Under the pieces are notes generated by a model. That model ran no database searches and was not told the origin of the DNA. It saw only the letters and a program-made list of their open reading frames with translations. Of a stretch of 64,000 nucleotides of DNA, positions 45,482 through 57,244 are shown in pieces. A program made the translations under genes and the position numbers. Each line of letters begins with the position of its first letter. Position 1 is the stretch's first letter. The DNA is taken from assembly GCF_018687715.1 (NCBI RefSeq), contig NC_056757.1, positions 28,067,501-28,131,500 of the forward strand, read 5' to 3'. The DNA is from Carya illinoinensis. Its lineage: Eukaryota; Streptophyta; Magnoliopsida; Fagales; Juglandaceae.

Positions 45482-46230
45482 GCCTGAGGTATGTTGTGTT
45501 TGTGCCATATTAAGGTGACTGGTAATTTTGGTATTTTTTTTTATTTATTTATAGCCACTTTCATATGTGATGGTTGATTCTTTTTCGTGAGCAATAAAAA
45601 ATGTCCTGGAAAAGGAAAAAAAAAAAGATCCTTTGTGAGCATGCGTGTGCTTTTTGTTACCCTGTGTGGCATATATACGTCACAACTCACATGTACGTAT
45701 ATTGGCATGTAATTTCTCTGAAGTTTTTCCTGAAGTTTTGAATGCTCGACCTGATTTTTCCTTAAAAGATCATGCAATAGTACATCCCAATATTGCCCCA
45801 TTGTCCAACTCCAACCTTTTCCCCTGAAATTCCTATGGACATTTAGTGACATGTTGGATGTGTATATGCTTCAATATGGTTCAGTCCAATCGTTCTCTAG
45901 CCTAGCTGTGGTTTTGAATGATTCTCCTAAGCAAGAGAAGAACCCTAGGTAAAGAGTGCTGATTGTCAAAGGGTGATGAACCTGCTTGGGAGGTTGGGTT
46001 TGTTGCTAGAGGCAACATCACATTCATACAACATTTTTCAAGCCATTTTACAATCTACTAATGTAATAGTGTCATTTCATAAATACTGCAAAAGTTTTTA
46101 TCTTATTTGAAATTCAAATTTTACATAACTGCCCTAAAATACCAAATTTTAGGGGTTCGTCTTTGTATAGTTAGGTTTCCACCCATTGAAGTAAAATTCT
46201 GATTTCACCACCGGTGTTATGTGAAATAAT
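45482..46230. other. OSCA 3' side and intergenic
   Basis: The first part is presumably 3'UTR. The remainder holds no recognised gene. The minus frame at 45852-45541 has no family resemblance. Confidence 0.4.
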
Positions 46231-46257
46231 CTTGAGCATATCTTAAGGAATGGTACT

Positions 46258-46490
46258 ATTTGAAAATCAACCGTAATTAAATGTGTAATGTGACCATTTT
46301 TATAATAAAAGGATTTCATAAAAATAAACTTACAAACTGACGTGGCTTAATATTGTATGTCAAATTATAAAGTTATTTTTATTGTAAAATAGATTTAACA
46401 AATCACATAAAACCATGTCAGTTTATAAGTTTATTTATTTTTAATATTCTTTTGTGTCTGTAACAGTTTTTTTTAATAATCCAAAATGCA
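46258..46490. repeat. MITE-like palindrome (family F)
   Basis: AAAAATAAACTTACAAACTGACGTGG at about 46320-46344 is matched by the reverse complement of CCATGTCAGTTTATAAGTTTATTTATTTTT at about 46415-46442. The outer parts (ATGTGTAATGTGACC / TCTGTAACAG) may extend the element. Confidence 0.6.
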
Positions 46491-46849
46491 AAGTGCAAAA
46501 ACACATGCTCATTAGAGGATGGAAGTGTATTTTGTTAGGTTGGCGTGAACAAATCTTCGAATCATCGAAACATATTAGGACAAAGTTTTCCTCTAAACTA
46601 AGTTAGACAATATAAACATTGTCATGTGTAGCTTGAGTATGTGAGCAACACATTTTAGATGAACGGGCACATGTTGGACTTTTAAAAAAGTATGTGTTGT
46701 CACATGTTCAAAGGACGCATGTCATTTTTATAGATGGGTTGGAGGAAATTTATTCCAACCCAGTTTGGAGAAAACCTTATCCAATATATTATATTCTGTT
46801 AAAGATTTGGCTTGGCTGTAATTTCAAGCTAGTTAAGGAGAGATTTGGA

Positions 46850-47040
46850 CAGTGAGAAGAGATAGTTTTAGATGATAGTTGAAAATTAAATAAAATATTA
46901 TTAGAATAATATTATTTTTTAATATTATTATTATTTTGAGATTTGAAAAATATTGAATTGTTTATTATATTTTATATAAGAATTTGAAAAAATTATAATG
47001 ACGAGATAAAATGAATTGAAACCATCTTTGTATTCAAACC
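46850..47040 (+). repeat. MITE family A, short copy
   Basis: It starts ATTTGGACAGTGAGAAGAGATAG and ends GAATTGAAACCATCTTTGTATTCAAACC. GAGATTTGAAAAATATTGAATTG and TTATAATGACGAGAT are in the middle. Confidence 0.65.
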
Positions 47041-48780
47041 TAGCTTTTAGATCTCAATTCATATTCAATGGCCTCTAATCTATAACAATATAATTTTCAA
47101 AGTAATAGGTCTTTTTTTTTTCCTATTGAACCAAAGATTTAAAATAATTTTAACATAATTTTAAATTTAAAGGTTATAAATTTAAAAGAATTTTAAAGGT
47201 TATTAAACCTTAAAATTCTTTCATCTATGATATTTCTGTCTTCTTTCTTTTATATGATATTTCTTTTAGAATAAATTACCATAAATTTAAAATACGTGGA
47301 AAGATTATGGAATTCTAAAAAAAGCCACATTCAAACAACTTAAATCACAATAAGATTACAATCAAAACTAAAGATATAATAGAATTTAAAATTAACATTT
47401 TCCCGTGTAAAGCGCAGGTGTGCGACGTGCTAGTACTGACTTCACCGTTAAAATCATCGTCGCATGAATAAAAATTAACAAATTTTATTATTTTTATTGG
47501 GTAAAGAATAAATTTTATCATTACGGAATGATGAGAAAATGAAAAAAAATAATAATAAATAGATTTTTTCTTTTTATTATTATTACCAGAAGATGAATTA
47601 ATGGGCGGTAATTTTAACAAGATCATAAAGAAGAACAACTGAACAAGCTAGAGTTAATAATAAGGGAGGTAATTTCAAAGATTAAAGCCAAACAAACAAG
47701 CACGAGAAAAATCGCAAACGGCAATATTACGAGCATTCAGGTACAGCTCCCTCTCTTCTTTTGATTTTTACCTTGCAAACTTTCCCCCATTATTATGCGA
47801 GTACTTATGCATAATATTTAGCTTTTTAAAGTGAATTTTACTTTATTAAAATAAATCCTATTTAATTGGATGTCATGCATCCAAATTCTAATTTAGAGGC
47901 AAATATTTAAAGTGAAATATTGATCAATAGCTTCCTCATGCATTTTGTGTAAAATATAACGTGAAATAATCAAAATATCTTATATTTTACACTAAATGGA
48001 TAGAATCTATTTTAGGTAATTAAAATGGAGAGATAGATTTATCATATTCTTAAATATTGATCATGATGTTACGAATTTATATATAGAAAAAATTAAATAA
48101 ATAAAATGAGACTACTATAATCTGACGAATCACATCAAATCACATTATTGTTTTTGTGTAATATATTCGTAGCTAGTGTATTTTCCTAATTTTAATGGGT
48201 TCCCACTATTTTTTTTAATTATTAATTTTGGGGGCAACAGATCTTGTTTCTGTTGTTAGTAACGAAGATTGATTAAAATCATGAGCGGTTAACTGTTTCT
48301 CTCCCTGCAAATACAACTACAATTGTCCATTATGTCTCTTTCATGCTATTGATCTCACCAATGTTTCTTGACTTTTGTTTTAAAAGAGTCTTGTGCTCAA
48401 ATCCAAAACCTAACATCACTCTCATCCCATTCTTTTCATTTATCTTTTTCTTTTACAAGTGATTCGGACACTGATTCCCAATGCTAACAATATTCTACTG
48501 TTCACATAAATGGTAAATATATTATTCGTGTGAGGCTCCATATATACAAAGACTTGTGTCTCTGACATTACTCTTTTCATTTTTCTTTTAAAAAATTACA
48601 TAAAGATCTTAGAACATATTGTAATAAGCAAGGTTTTGAACCTCGAGAAATCACACAAAATAAAAGGATAAAGAGGTTAGTTGATAGGGATTAATATTGG
48701 TAGAGTTTGGGTTGGTCAAGCCAAATGAAAAAAGTATTAAATCCTCTTTACAAAAAGTGTCGATTCAACTTTTGGCTTAT
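47041..48780. other. intergenic, AT-rich
   Basis: There is no coding sequence I can support. The minus frame at 47638-47345 is low-complexity (repeated K/S/F). Poly-T and AT tracts are scattered. Confidence 0.4.
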
Positions 48781-48788
48781 GTTTTGCT

Positions 48789-48905
48789 CTCTCTCTATTT
48801 TTTTTTTTTTTTTTTTTAAACGGGATGGGAGTTTTGAACCAAGGTTTTCTATTTGAAGAACTGGATCATATGTTATTAGGCCATCAAACTCTTGACAATT
48901 ACTTG
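48789..48905 (-). mobile_element. tRNA-derived SINE
   Basis: Read on the minus strand, GAGTTTGATGGCCTAATAAC (A-box-like) is followed by CTTGGTTCAAAACTCCC (B-box-like, 48847-48831), then CATCCCGTTT and a 20-base A run (48817-48798). This is the layout of a tRNA-SINE with a poly(A) tail. TGTTTTGCT at 48780-48788 and 48906-48914 is a candidate 9-bp duplication. Confidence 0.6.
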
Positions 48906-49272
48906 TGTTTTGCTTGTATAGCATTTAAACATGAGTCAAATGTTATTAAATCACAATAAACAAACTTGCAAATGGAATTTTGGAGATTGACCAAAAATAA
49001 AAGGTACCTGCATGAGTTTTAGTGTTACGTATGGATTATTAATAGCTCACTGACTGTAATACTTTTAGACTTTCTAGATTGCATACATAACAATGAATGA
49101 CTTGGTCAAAAGAGGGAAAAAAATGTACAGGCTGCATGCACTACTTTGAACTCTCCTCAAGCAGTAAAGGGAGAATCAACTTTTAATAAGAAAGCCGAAC
49201 TTAGCTATGAACAAAGACATAACTACAAGGCCATCTCAAACCTCCTCTTATTCCATGGCATCTCCTCACTCC

Positions 49273-49280
49273 TATATATA
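49273..49280 (+). promoter_or_regulatory. candidate TATA box of the ERN1-like gene
   Basis: TATATATA lies in TCCTATATATACATATC, 128 bp before the ATG at 49408. The position is typical for a plant promoter. Confidence 0.5.
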
Positions 49281-49407
49281 CATATCAAAACATAACAGAA
49301 ACTTAAACAACCTTGTAGAAGAGCCTTTTCCTATAATGAGCCCACCAACTTCAACCGTCATACAAAAGACAGAAATGGAATGAATGGTAGAAGATTAAAA
49401 GAAGAAT

Positions 49408-50595
49408 ATGGTGAGAAAGAGAAAGGGAAGTGATTGGGAAGAAGAGGAAGAAAACAGTGATAGGAACATGGGTTTAGAGCAGATGATGGAAGATGCTGCT
49501 GCAGTAGCAGCACTGTGTGGATCTCGGAGGAACAGGAAGCGATACATTGGGGTGCGCCAGCGGCCTTCCGGGCAGTAGGTGGCCGAGATAAAGGACATAA
49601 TCCAGAAGATAAGAGTATGGCTGGGAACTTATGACACTGCTGAGGAGGCTGCAAGAGCCTATGATGAGGCAGCTTGCTTGCTTCGTGGGGCCAACACTCG
49701 CACAAACTTTTGGCCCTGTTCTTCAAGCCTTCACTCAGCCCCAGCTCTTCCCTCAAAGATCACCAATCTTCTCTTGCTTAGGCTAAAAGCTAGGCAAATT
49801 GCTTCTGCAACAGCAACAACTTCTTTGCCTGCTGACTTTCAGGAGCAGGAAACAGAAGTAAAAGACCACCACTTCGATAATTTCTTCAATGTGCTTGAAG
49901 ATCGCACCTTTTATGAAAGTAGTGGGGCTAGTTCTATAACTACTAGCGAAAACATTGCCCAAAGTTTTGCATCAAGTTTTTCTGGATTGGAAGAGGATTG
50001 TGTAAGAGCATTGGATATGGTGGATAATAACAAGTGCACCAATGTTGATGGAAAGAGTCATGATGAAGGGAAGGAGGAAGAAAGAGAAGATTTTGATATG
50101 GCTCTTACAGATCTGCAGTTTGTGGATGAAGTGGGATCTAATTGTTATTGCTCAACTTTTGAGATAGCAGAGGAAATGGTGAAACCAATGGAGCAGGAGA
50201 ATCATGGGGATGAAACTTCAATGCTTGGAGAAACTATGAAGAGGTTGATGTTTGAACGCAAGTTCTCAGCTTCTCTTTATGCCTTCAATGGGATTCCAGA
50301 ATGTTTAAGGCTGAAGCAATCAGGGCTGGTAGCAACTATAACAGAGAGGTCTGAACAATTATCCCACCACAGTAACCTCAGAAATAATGGTAATACTAGA
50401 GAAGATAAAATAGAAACTGAAGAAAATCTTCATATGGAGGTGCAAGAACAGGTTGGGAGCCGACAAAAGTCAATGGAAATAGGCCCCCCTTCTTTTTCTT
50501 CTTCATCATCTTCCTCCTCCTCATCTTTGATCACAGAAACTGGTGAACCGTATCTTTGGAGCTCACTCAATCTTCCTCCTATATGCTTTATATGA
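49408..50595 (+). pseudogene. ERN1-type AP2/ERF transcription factor, nonsense codon in AP2 domain
   Basis: From ATG 49408 (MVRKRKGSDWEEEE) the frame runs 395 codons to TGA at 50593-50595, broken only by TAG at codon 57 (49576-49578). The AP2 domain reads KRYIGVRQRPSGQ*VAEIKD, where the family has RPSGRWVAEIKD. It continues [38 protein letters not shown]. Arg-to-Gln and Trp-to-stop are two G-to-A changes three bases apart. The lost Trp lies in the DNA-contacting beta sheet. The tail [17 protein letters not shown] and the basic N-terminus match ERN1-type ERF factors (group V, near RAP2-11), by recall. The 338 downstream codons stay open and include an acidic region and a Ser run, so the break is recent, allelic or an assembly error. 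Confidence 0.85.
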
Positions 50596-51670
50596 GAGAA
50601 TGCTCCTCTATTCATTTAGAAGTCAATAGCATCTTAGGCTGGATTTATTAATCTGCATTATGCATCAAAGGGTACTGAAACAGTGTACTAATTTATTAAA
50701 TCTGATTTTTAACATGATTGAGATACAAGGATTACGCATGGATTGCTGTACGTACGTACGTAGTTTCATGTGTCTGCATGCAGCTTTGACAACATTCAAA
50801 ACCATAGATTCACAAGGGAAGGAAGGGTAGGTACAAAAAACAGAAACGAGAAGGGAATATCCCCAGCTTTGCTGTTTGTTCTTTATAAGAACCATTTGAG
50901 AAAACATTTTCGGCAACATTTCAAATCCACCAGGATTCTGCTGAAGTAAAATTACAAAGAACAAGGACAAAAAACATCTACGGCTCCTAGAAAGACGTAA
51001 TTATTATTAGGGAAATGCTTATTTAACCGATAATTTGCCGATAGTTTGATTGATTCTATTTATTTATTTTGCTTTAGTGATTGAGAAAGTGAATATATTA
51101 GTAAATTTATGTATTTTTTGTAAAAAAAAAAAAAAAATTAAAAGTGTTAAAAAATATTTAAAAAAAAAATACTGCATCGGTTGATGATCGGTCCCAGTAG
51201 CATTATCTTATTATTATCATGCCAAGAGAAGCATAAATTTCCATTGATGGTGCCATCAGAAAAGTTGAAAAGGAAATCAGTTTGGTGTAAAACGTTGCAT
51301 CCATGAAATCCTCACGAAGAAGGAATCCCCCTTTCACCCTTTTACAAAGATCAAAGTGTCAAATGGTAAAGAGCATTGCACCAAAAGAAGAAGTTCCAAG
51401 AACAGTCTTTATTTTCACCAAAAAAAAGAACAGAATCTTTTAAATCACCATTTCTCTCAAAAATTTAAAAGATAATGGAAAACAGTATTAATTATTTATA
51501 TTGTATATAATTAGCAATATTTCTTATGGGTCAAACTCAACTCTCCCACCAACATCGATTCAGGCTTGGCTGCTGCATGTAGCGAGAGAATTTCTCTTTC
51601 AAAGCGTACAAATAATATGAGAAGCTGTAACACACCTCAATTACTTAAAAAGGGAAATACAAAAAAATTG
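50596..51670. other. intergenic downstream of the ERF gene
   Basis: It contains a (GTAC)n run at 50748-50761, MITE C copy 3 (51018-51201) and poly-A tracts. No gene is recognised. Confidence 0.4.
51018..51201. repeat. MITE family C, copy 3
   Basis: It starts GCTTATTTAACCG and ends ATCGGTCCCAGTAGC. The core TAAATTTATGTATTTTTTGTAAAAA...TTAAAAGTGTTAAAAAATATTTAAA matches copies at 5039 and 57787. Confidence 0.5.
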
Positions 51671-51671
51671 C

Positions 51672-52385
51672 TCACTTCGAGGGGAGCACCTCCATTGAAG
51701 AAAGGAAGAAGATGATAAAAGAGAGAAATAGAATATTCAATAACTTTCTGGATAGATGAACCCCCTTCATGTCGAGAGGAAACTGACAAGTTCGTGAACA
51801 AATAGAACCAAGCAATATATCAAAGGGCCCCCTTCCTCTATCAAACGGCTCAAACACACCTCTCAGCGGCAATACATCAAGCACAAGAGGAGCGACAGAA
51901 TTTTTACCTCTCAGATTTTCAACATTGATGGGTACGGTTGGAAGGGGCACCGCCACTGTCTCTTCCATCTCTACTGCACTTTCTTCTTCTTCCCGCGCAA
52001 TTAGATCTTGCCACTCCATGAAGGATTGCTTGAAAACCTTGAAGATTCCATGGTATGGGTCAAGTAAATCCCGTCCCCCATCAAAGATATTAGAGGTGAT
52101 GAGCTGTTGTTGCCTACTGTTCTCTCCTTGGTTGCTAGGTCCAGCTGATATTGCATTAATTTCTTTGTCCATATCTGACGCCAGGGAGGAAAATTCCTGC
52201 ATCATAGCCTCCATTTGCCTCCTCATTGCTTGTATCTCCACTCTGATGGTGTGAAACTGGGATTCGGTATTTTGCATGTGGTTTTCAGTGGTTTTCTTGA
52301 AGGAATGAAAGTCTTCGTATAAATCTTGGAGGAGTATGCCTTCAGCCATTGAAAATGAGGGCAGTAAAGGGGCTGTGGATACCAC
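51672..52385 (-). CDS. coiled-coil ORF, probably transposon-derived
   Basis: An open frame of 237 codons. The reported first residues are MVSTAPLLPSF; a start at MAEGILLQDLYEDFHSF (12 codons later) is equally possible. The N-terminal third is a coiled coil rich in Met/Gln (KKTTENHMQNTESQFHTIRV, QAMRRQMEAMMQEFSSLASD). This resembles the N-termini of plant gypsy-type gag proteins. The rest (VFEPFDRGRGPFDILLGSICS) is not recognised. No protease, RT or integrase follows. It may be a gag fragment or a chimera, and it has no detectable host function. Confidence 0.45.
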   Translation of the reverse strand: MVSTAPLLPSFSMAEGILLQDLYEDFHSFKKTTENHMQNTESQFHTIRVEIQAMRRQMEAMMQEFSSLASDMDKEINAISAGPSNQGENSRQQQLITSNIFDGGRDLLDPYHGIFKVFKQSFMEWQDLIAREEEESAVEMEETVAVPLPTVPINVENLRGKNSVAPLVLDVLPLRGVFEPFDRGRGPFDILLGSICSRTCQFPLDMKGVHLSRKLLNILFLSFIIFFLSSMEVLPSK

Positions 52386-53290
52386 TTGAATGGAGGTAGT
52401 ATAGAGTGAAATGGAGGTAGATTGAATGGACGGAAACTATAATTTCTGCATTGAATTGAAAATATAACTGAGGGGAGATTCCTCCGCAAGGAAAATAAAA
52501 GATCAAATCTCAGAATATTCTAGATAATTTCCCGATATAACTAGTAAACTAAAATACTATAGTGCCCTTATTACAACTGGGCCCAAGGCCGACGTAAGTA
52601 TTCCACTAGGAAAGCAAAAATGAATAACTAAAGTAAATGAGTACTCATAACCCATGGCCCACCAGCTATCATGGATTCATGAGCCCAATGTTTATTTCCC
52701 TTCTCAGCCCCTTATCTGCTACAACTCCAGACTTGGGTTTCTCTTCTCCCCGATAGAACACAGATCCCTCTCATCACCTCTTCTGTCGGCGTGTAACAGA
52801 GGCACTCCAATGCCTCATCAAGAAGCTTCGAAACGCTAGGACAAAGATCTTCAGGGAATTGCAAGGTAAAAGATGGGCCAAAGTGCAGCCGAATTCAACC
52901 TGGGCATGAGCCGATTAATTTCTTCGGAGTCTAAAGTTAACCAAGTGAAACGAACTTGGATTTGGGCATGGCTAGATCGGCCCATGCCTTCATATTTAAT
53001 TTACTGTGTAATTTTCGTCCAGTTTCCCTTCAACTTAGAAGGAATTCTGTACATGAACATTCAAAGCGTTGGAAAGATTATTCATATATCTAAGTTCTTC
53101 TGACCAAACTTTCTAGGGAAAGACAATCAGTCCAAGTGATGTGGGCATACAAAGAAAAAGATTAACTACTGAACCAACATGTTGCATTGACAAATAATTA
53201 TCTGTTTTCACTTCCTTGCTTTCTGTTTTTTATTCATAAAATGAGTTTATGTAACAAAAGTAACCAAGGTATACACATTCACGTCAACTG
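52386..53290. other. intergenic, no gene recognised
   Basis: A GC-moderate stretch with short random frames (52654-52839, 52873-53103) whose translations match nothing I know. It includes TGTAACAGAGGCACTCC and similar non-repeat sequence. Confidence 0.35.
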
Positions 53291-56093
53291 TTAAAAAACG
53301 GGCCCTTGTAAAGACCCATCTGCGGGAAGTTGAAGCAGCTCCCGAATCCCTTCACAAACCTGCATGCAATTAAATAAATTGATTGATTCTTATATGCCAG
53401 AAGAAAGAAAAAACAACAACTTGTTCCTCGAGGGGAAACTAAATCATAAACTATCATCATAAATATGTCTTAATCATAAAGAATCTAAGATCCAAAGCAT
53501 CAAGAACGCTACTCTGCCCTTGCTTCACATTTTTTCTTAATCACTATGTATCAAATATTGCCTACTACTACACTTCTTATCTTCATTTTGTAACTAATAG
53601 AATTTGAAAGACCACACAAATAGAGAAAATGCATAAATGAAGAAACGAAAAGCCATTCTCATAAATGAACATACCAGCTTTATATGGGCTTTAATAGATG
53701 CAATTAAGCGAGTATACTCCTCTATTTGCCTGCATAATGGATTCCAGTATTATATTGCGTTCAAATGTAATTTACCCAAAATAGAAAAGAAGCTTAAATA
53801 TACCAACCAAGCTATTAGGAAAAAATAAAAGAAGTGAAAGAAAATATACCCACCAAGCTATTAGCTTAAGTAGACTCCTCTAGTGTAATTGATGACATGT
53901 GGGACATTCAGTAAATGATGGACTACCATATTGGTGAAGACCGTAAACATCAAATTCTATTAAGGGTTGGAATGCATGTATCAGACTCAGTGAACCGTAT
54001 GCATCCAACTCCTTTTGCCACCATTAATGTTAGAATCTCAAACTTAGTGGTGGTTGACAAAACTTGATGCATGCAAAAACAAATTTCCAGAACCAGACCA
54101 AAAAATTGAGGAGCATTTCTGTAGTAGGTTTAAAGTGTTACTTATATTGACACTGAATATAGCGACAACCAATAGACCTCAAGTAGTATGTTAGTCCTTT
54201 TCAAAATTAGTTAAAACAAATAAACAAACCATGCATAAGGGTTTACAAGGAGGGAACAGAAACAAATTATACAAGCACCACTTTTTTATAAAATATATAC
54301 AGTATACCTAGCTAACTTTTCTTCCCTCAGTGATATGAAATTTAAAGCTTCAGACCAGGTGAACTCCACATGGAATCCAAGTCCAATATCCACAAATATG
54401 TGCCGTGTATCTGGCCTGTCAACATGTAGAAACCAGCCCCAAACCAAGAAAAACAAAAGAGCAGTATCAGGCTAAAAACAGCAGAAAATGTAGTTAGAAA
54501 CTATTTAATCCACTCAAAACTGCCACAGCCATTTCAATGCAAAGTTTAGTTCAAAGTGATCGTCCTCATCCTAAAACAATACATAAATACTTATAATATC
54601 AAGGATAGAGTTTTGAAAGTGGCAATGTTCTCTCACACATTCACCCTCTCCCCAACACACACACACCAAAAAAGAACAAAAATAAAAGACTAACTAATTA
54701 TTTCATTTGCCCTAGGATTTCATGCTTTTGAAATCTTTAAACACTTAACATGGCAAATGCAAATTCTATGCACTATACAGGTATTTAAAACCCCAATTTT
54801 GAAATAATTCATTCAATTCACAAGCCAGAACTATGTCCTGTTGATCCATCCCTACATAATATGCAAATGCTTTTTCAACACAATCCATGATGATGGTGAT
54901 TACCAAACTTATTACCATCATGAAACAGGAGAAGAAAAATAAAGAAAAATACATGGCAGATACAGATTGTATGCATCATACATGGAAATACATGTATATG
55001 CGTGAAAGCAGAAACTTACACGTCAGCTTGCATGTATACTTCAGAGCCAAGATTGACCATTGTCCTAAGACTGGTTACGCTATTTTTCTCCAGATTCTCT
55101 ATGTTCTTTCGCAAATCTGAGCTATAAGTGCATACAGTCAAGTAACAAGCATCAACAACTTGGGTTTGCATTCAAAGTAGAGTTTATTCCCAATAAGTAG
55201 TTTCAGCTGAATGACAAAGATTATGATTCTGACCCAGCACCTAAGGAAGTCAAGGAAATAGGAAAAAAACTATATTCCACAAGAAATGTGATTGGATGAG
55301 CCAATGGCCCTTGGATCAAATGGCAATGCCTCCCCCATTAAAGTAGGGATGGATTGCTTGGTGATGGATCCAGTCCCTTGCAGGCATGCAAGTCATATTA
55401 CCTGTCACACATACACAGTCTACACAGGCACAGGGGGAAGGGAAAAAAGAGAAAAGATACAAAGTTTTTGAGTCTGATATGCTACTATCACACACACACA
55501 ACGAGATATAAGGAAAAAGGGAAAGGATACAAAGTTTTCTGTTGTTCAAAGACTTTGTCCCTGCAAAATAAGAACATAAAAATAAGTGAACTACAAATGA
55601 CTCTGTTGAAAGATTCAGTGCTTCTTCCCACTTCTCATATCACCATCAACATATTAACAGAGCACTACCCAATATATAGGGATTCGCCATTGAGAAACTT
55701 TTTCTTCTTCAACTTCTCAATTTTGAAATTATAATGAAACCAAGTTAGACCAACTCAAGTGAATGAGTCAGAATGTCATGTTTCAAGTCAGGAATCAAAT
55801 TAACAAACACATATACCGCCTGAAACAAGATAACATCTCCTATATGAAAGAATAAGATATTTTTTGCAATTATATTTTCCGAATTTAAAAACGTATCAAT
55901 ACCCACCCAAATAGCATTGTTTTGCTCCAAGGAGTGGCGCGGGTAGATATAATTTGAATTACTTCAACTGAAATAAGAAAGGCATAAGAGAAAACGCATA
56001 CCGTTCGGCGATAGCCCGAACAAGATCTGGTTTCAAGCGTTTGTCAACAAATTCCTCATATCTCTGTACTTTCTCCTGGCGGAAGCTGTCCAT
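53291..56093 (-). CDS. UXT: UXT homologue, prefoldin alpha-like chaperone subunit
   Basis: Six exons on the minus strand: 56093-56002, 55560-55531, 55121-55020, 54415-54308, 53729-53675 and 53359-53291. They total 456 nt, 151 aa. All junctions are GT-AG and the frame stays open. The protein starts MDSFRQEKVQRYEEFVDKRLKP, continues DLVRAIAERDKVFEQQKTFSDLRKNIENLEKNS, then VNLGSEVYMQADVPDTRHIFVDIGLGFHVEF. It ends with RELLQLPADGSLQGPVF. This is the prefoldin alpha fold (two coiled-coil helices around a beta hairpin). UXT family proteins belong to prefoldin-like chaperone/cochaperone complexes. Exon 2 is only 30 nt and exon 5 is 55 nt. The frame is intact. Exon 1 lies near a (CT)n leader. Confidence 0.93.
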
Positions 56094-56152
56094 TTCAGTC
56101 CTGTCACATATTTCAGTGAAGTTAGGGTTCCCCAAGAACTCACTGAACCAGA

Positions 56153-56166
56153 GAGAGAGAGAGACG

Positions 56167-56217
<51 letters not shown>
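56153..56217. repeat. (GA)n microsatellite in the UXT leader/promoter
   Basis: A GAGAGAGAGA run with a few interruptions (GACGGAGAGACAGAAAGAG). On the gene strand it is a (CT)n tract 60-125 bp before the ATG at 56093. CT repeats are common in plant leaders and promoters. Confidence 0.85.
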
Positions 56218-56218
<1 letters not shown>

Positions 56219-56349
56219 ATGCTCAAATACGCATGCTCAAAGCAAGAGGAGTTCGACTGGCATTTTCCTTTCGAATACATAGCGAAGATATACGCTCCGT
56301 TTCTCCTAGCATACGCGTGCAAATATTAAAAGAAAAATAATAATATTAA

Positions 56350-56528
56350 AAGAAAAATTATATTTACAGTCATAAATCTACAAATCACCTATTCTTTTTA
56401 AAAAAATAAATAAATATAAAATTTGCTTAAAAATTTATTTTTTAATAACAAACTTAAACTCTATTCTTTTTTAAAATGAGTACATGTTATTTATACAACT
56501 TATTATTATCTGTATCTAACATTATTTA
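56350..56528 (+). repeat. MITE family B, copy 2
   Basis: Landmarks are TATTTACAGTCATAAATCTAC, TAAAAAAATAAATAAATATAAAATTTG, ATTTATTTTTTAATAACAAAC and AACATTATTTATA. Confidence 0.5.
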
Positions 56529-56571
56529 TATTAAAAATATTTAAGACCGCATCACCATTTTATAATTAGAC

Positions 56572-56915
56572 TGATTTGAATCGTTACTAAAGAAGAAATG
56601 AGTTGAGATCGTTTATAAATAGATTAAATTAATTAAAAATAATTTTGAGTTAAAATATTTTATGAAATTTGAAAAAAAAAAGAAAAGAGAAAAAATTTTA
56701 AAAATTGAATGAAAATATTATAAAATTAAAATAATGTTAGAAAATAAATTTTTAAATATTATTTTTATTTTAATATTTGAAAAAATTAAATTATTTTTTA
56801 TATTTTATTTAAAATTTTAAAAAAATATAATAATTAAGTAATGATTAGATAAAAATTAAGTATTTAAAATTAAAAAATATTTATATTTATAGTGTTTAAA
56901 TGAGATAATATCACA
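56572..56915 (+). repeat. MITE family A, degraded copy
   Basis: It contains TGAGTTGAGATCGTTTATAAA at one end. ATTTGAAAAAATTAAATTATTTTTTATATTTT and TAATTAAGTAATGATTAGATAA follow in the family order. Terminal sequences are poor. Confidence 0.5.
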
Positions 56916-56928
56916 ATTTTCAATATTC

Positions 56929-57240
56929 TTTCTTAAATGCACAGGAGTAGCGCATCTCATTAACTTCAACCCAACAATAATTAGACGCGGGGAGTGGGGA
57001 TCAACCACTTTGGAAACATGAGAAAAATGAGTACATACGTTCTAGCAACTAACTCAGTGCATAATGCCCACTTCACTTCCTTAGTTGCTTCGTGAATACT
57101 CAAAAATACCAAAACCAAATGATTTGCAGTCACTTGTTTTTTTCTTTTTTTTTATAAGCATGGCAATCACTTTTGCAACTATATTTGATTTATCAGCAAT
57201 GTTAACATAAGTGTTGAGCTTAACATCTTTTTACTTTCCA
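56929..57240. other. intergenic
   Basis: No gene seen. The sequence is moderately AT-rich. Confidence 0.35.
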
Positions 57241-57244
57241 AATA

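Noticed and set aside
50746..50761. GTACGTACGTAC run as a regulatory element
   Set aside because: A short simple repeat with no supporting context.
56041..56340. 99-codon + strand frame with RERERERE run
   Set aside because: Generated by the (GA)n microsatellite antisense to the UXT leader.
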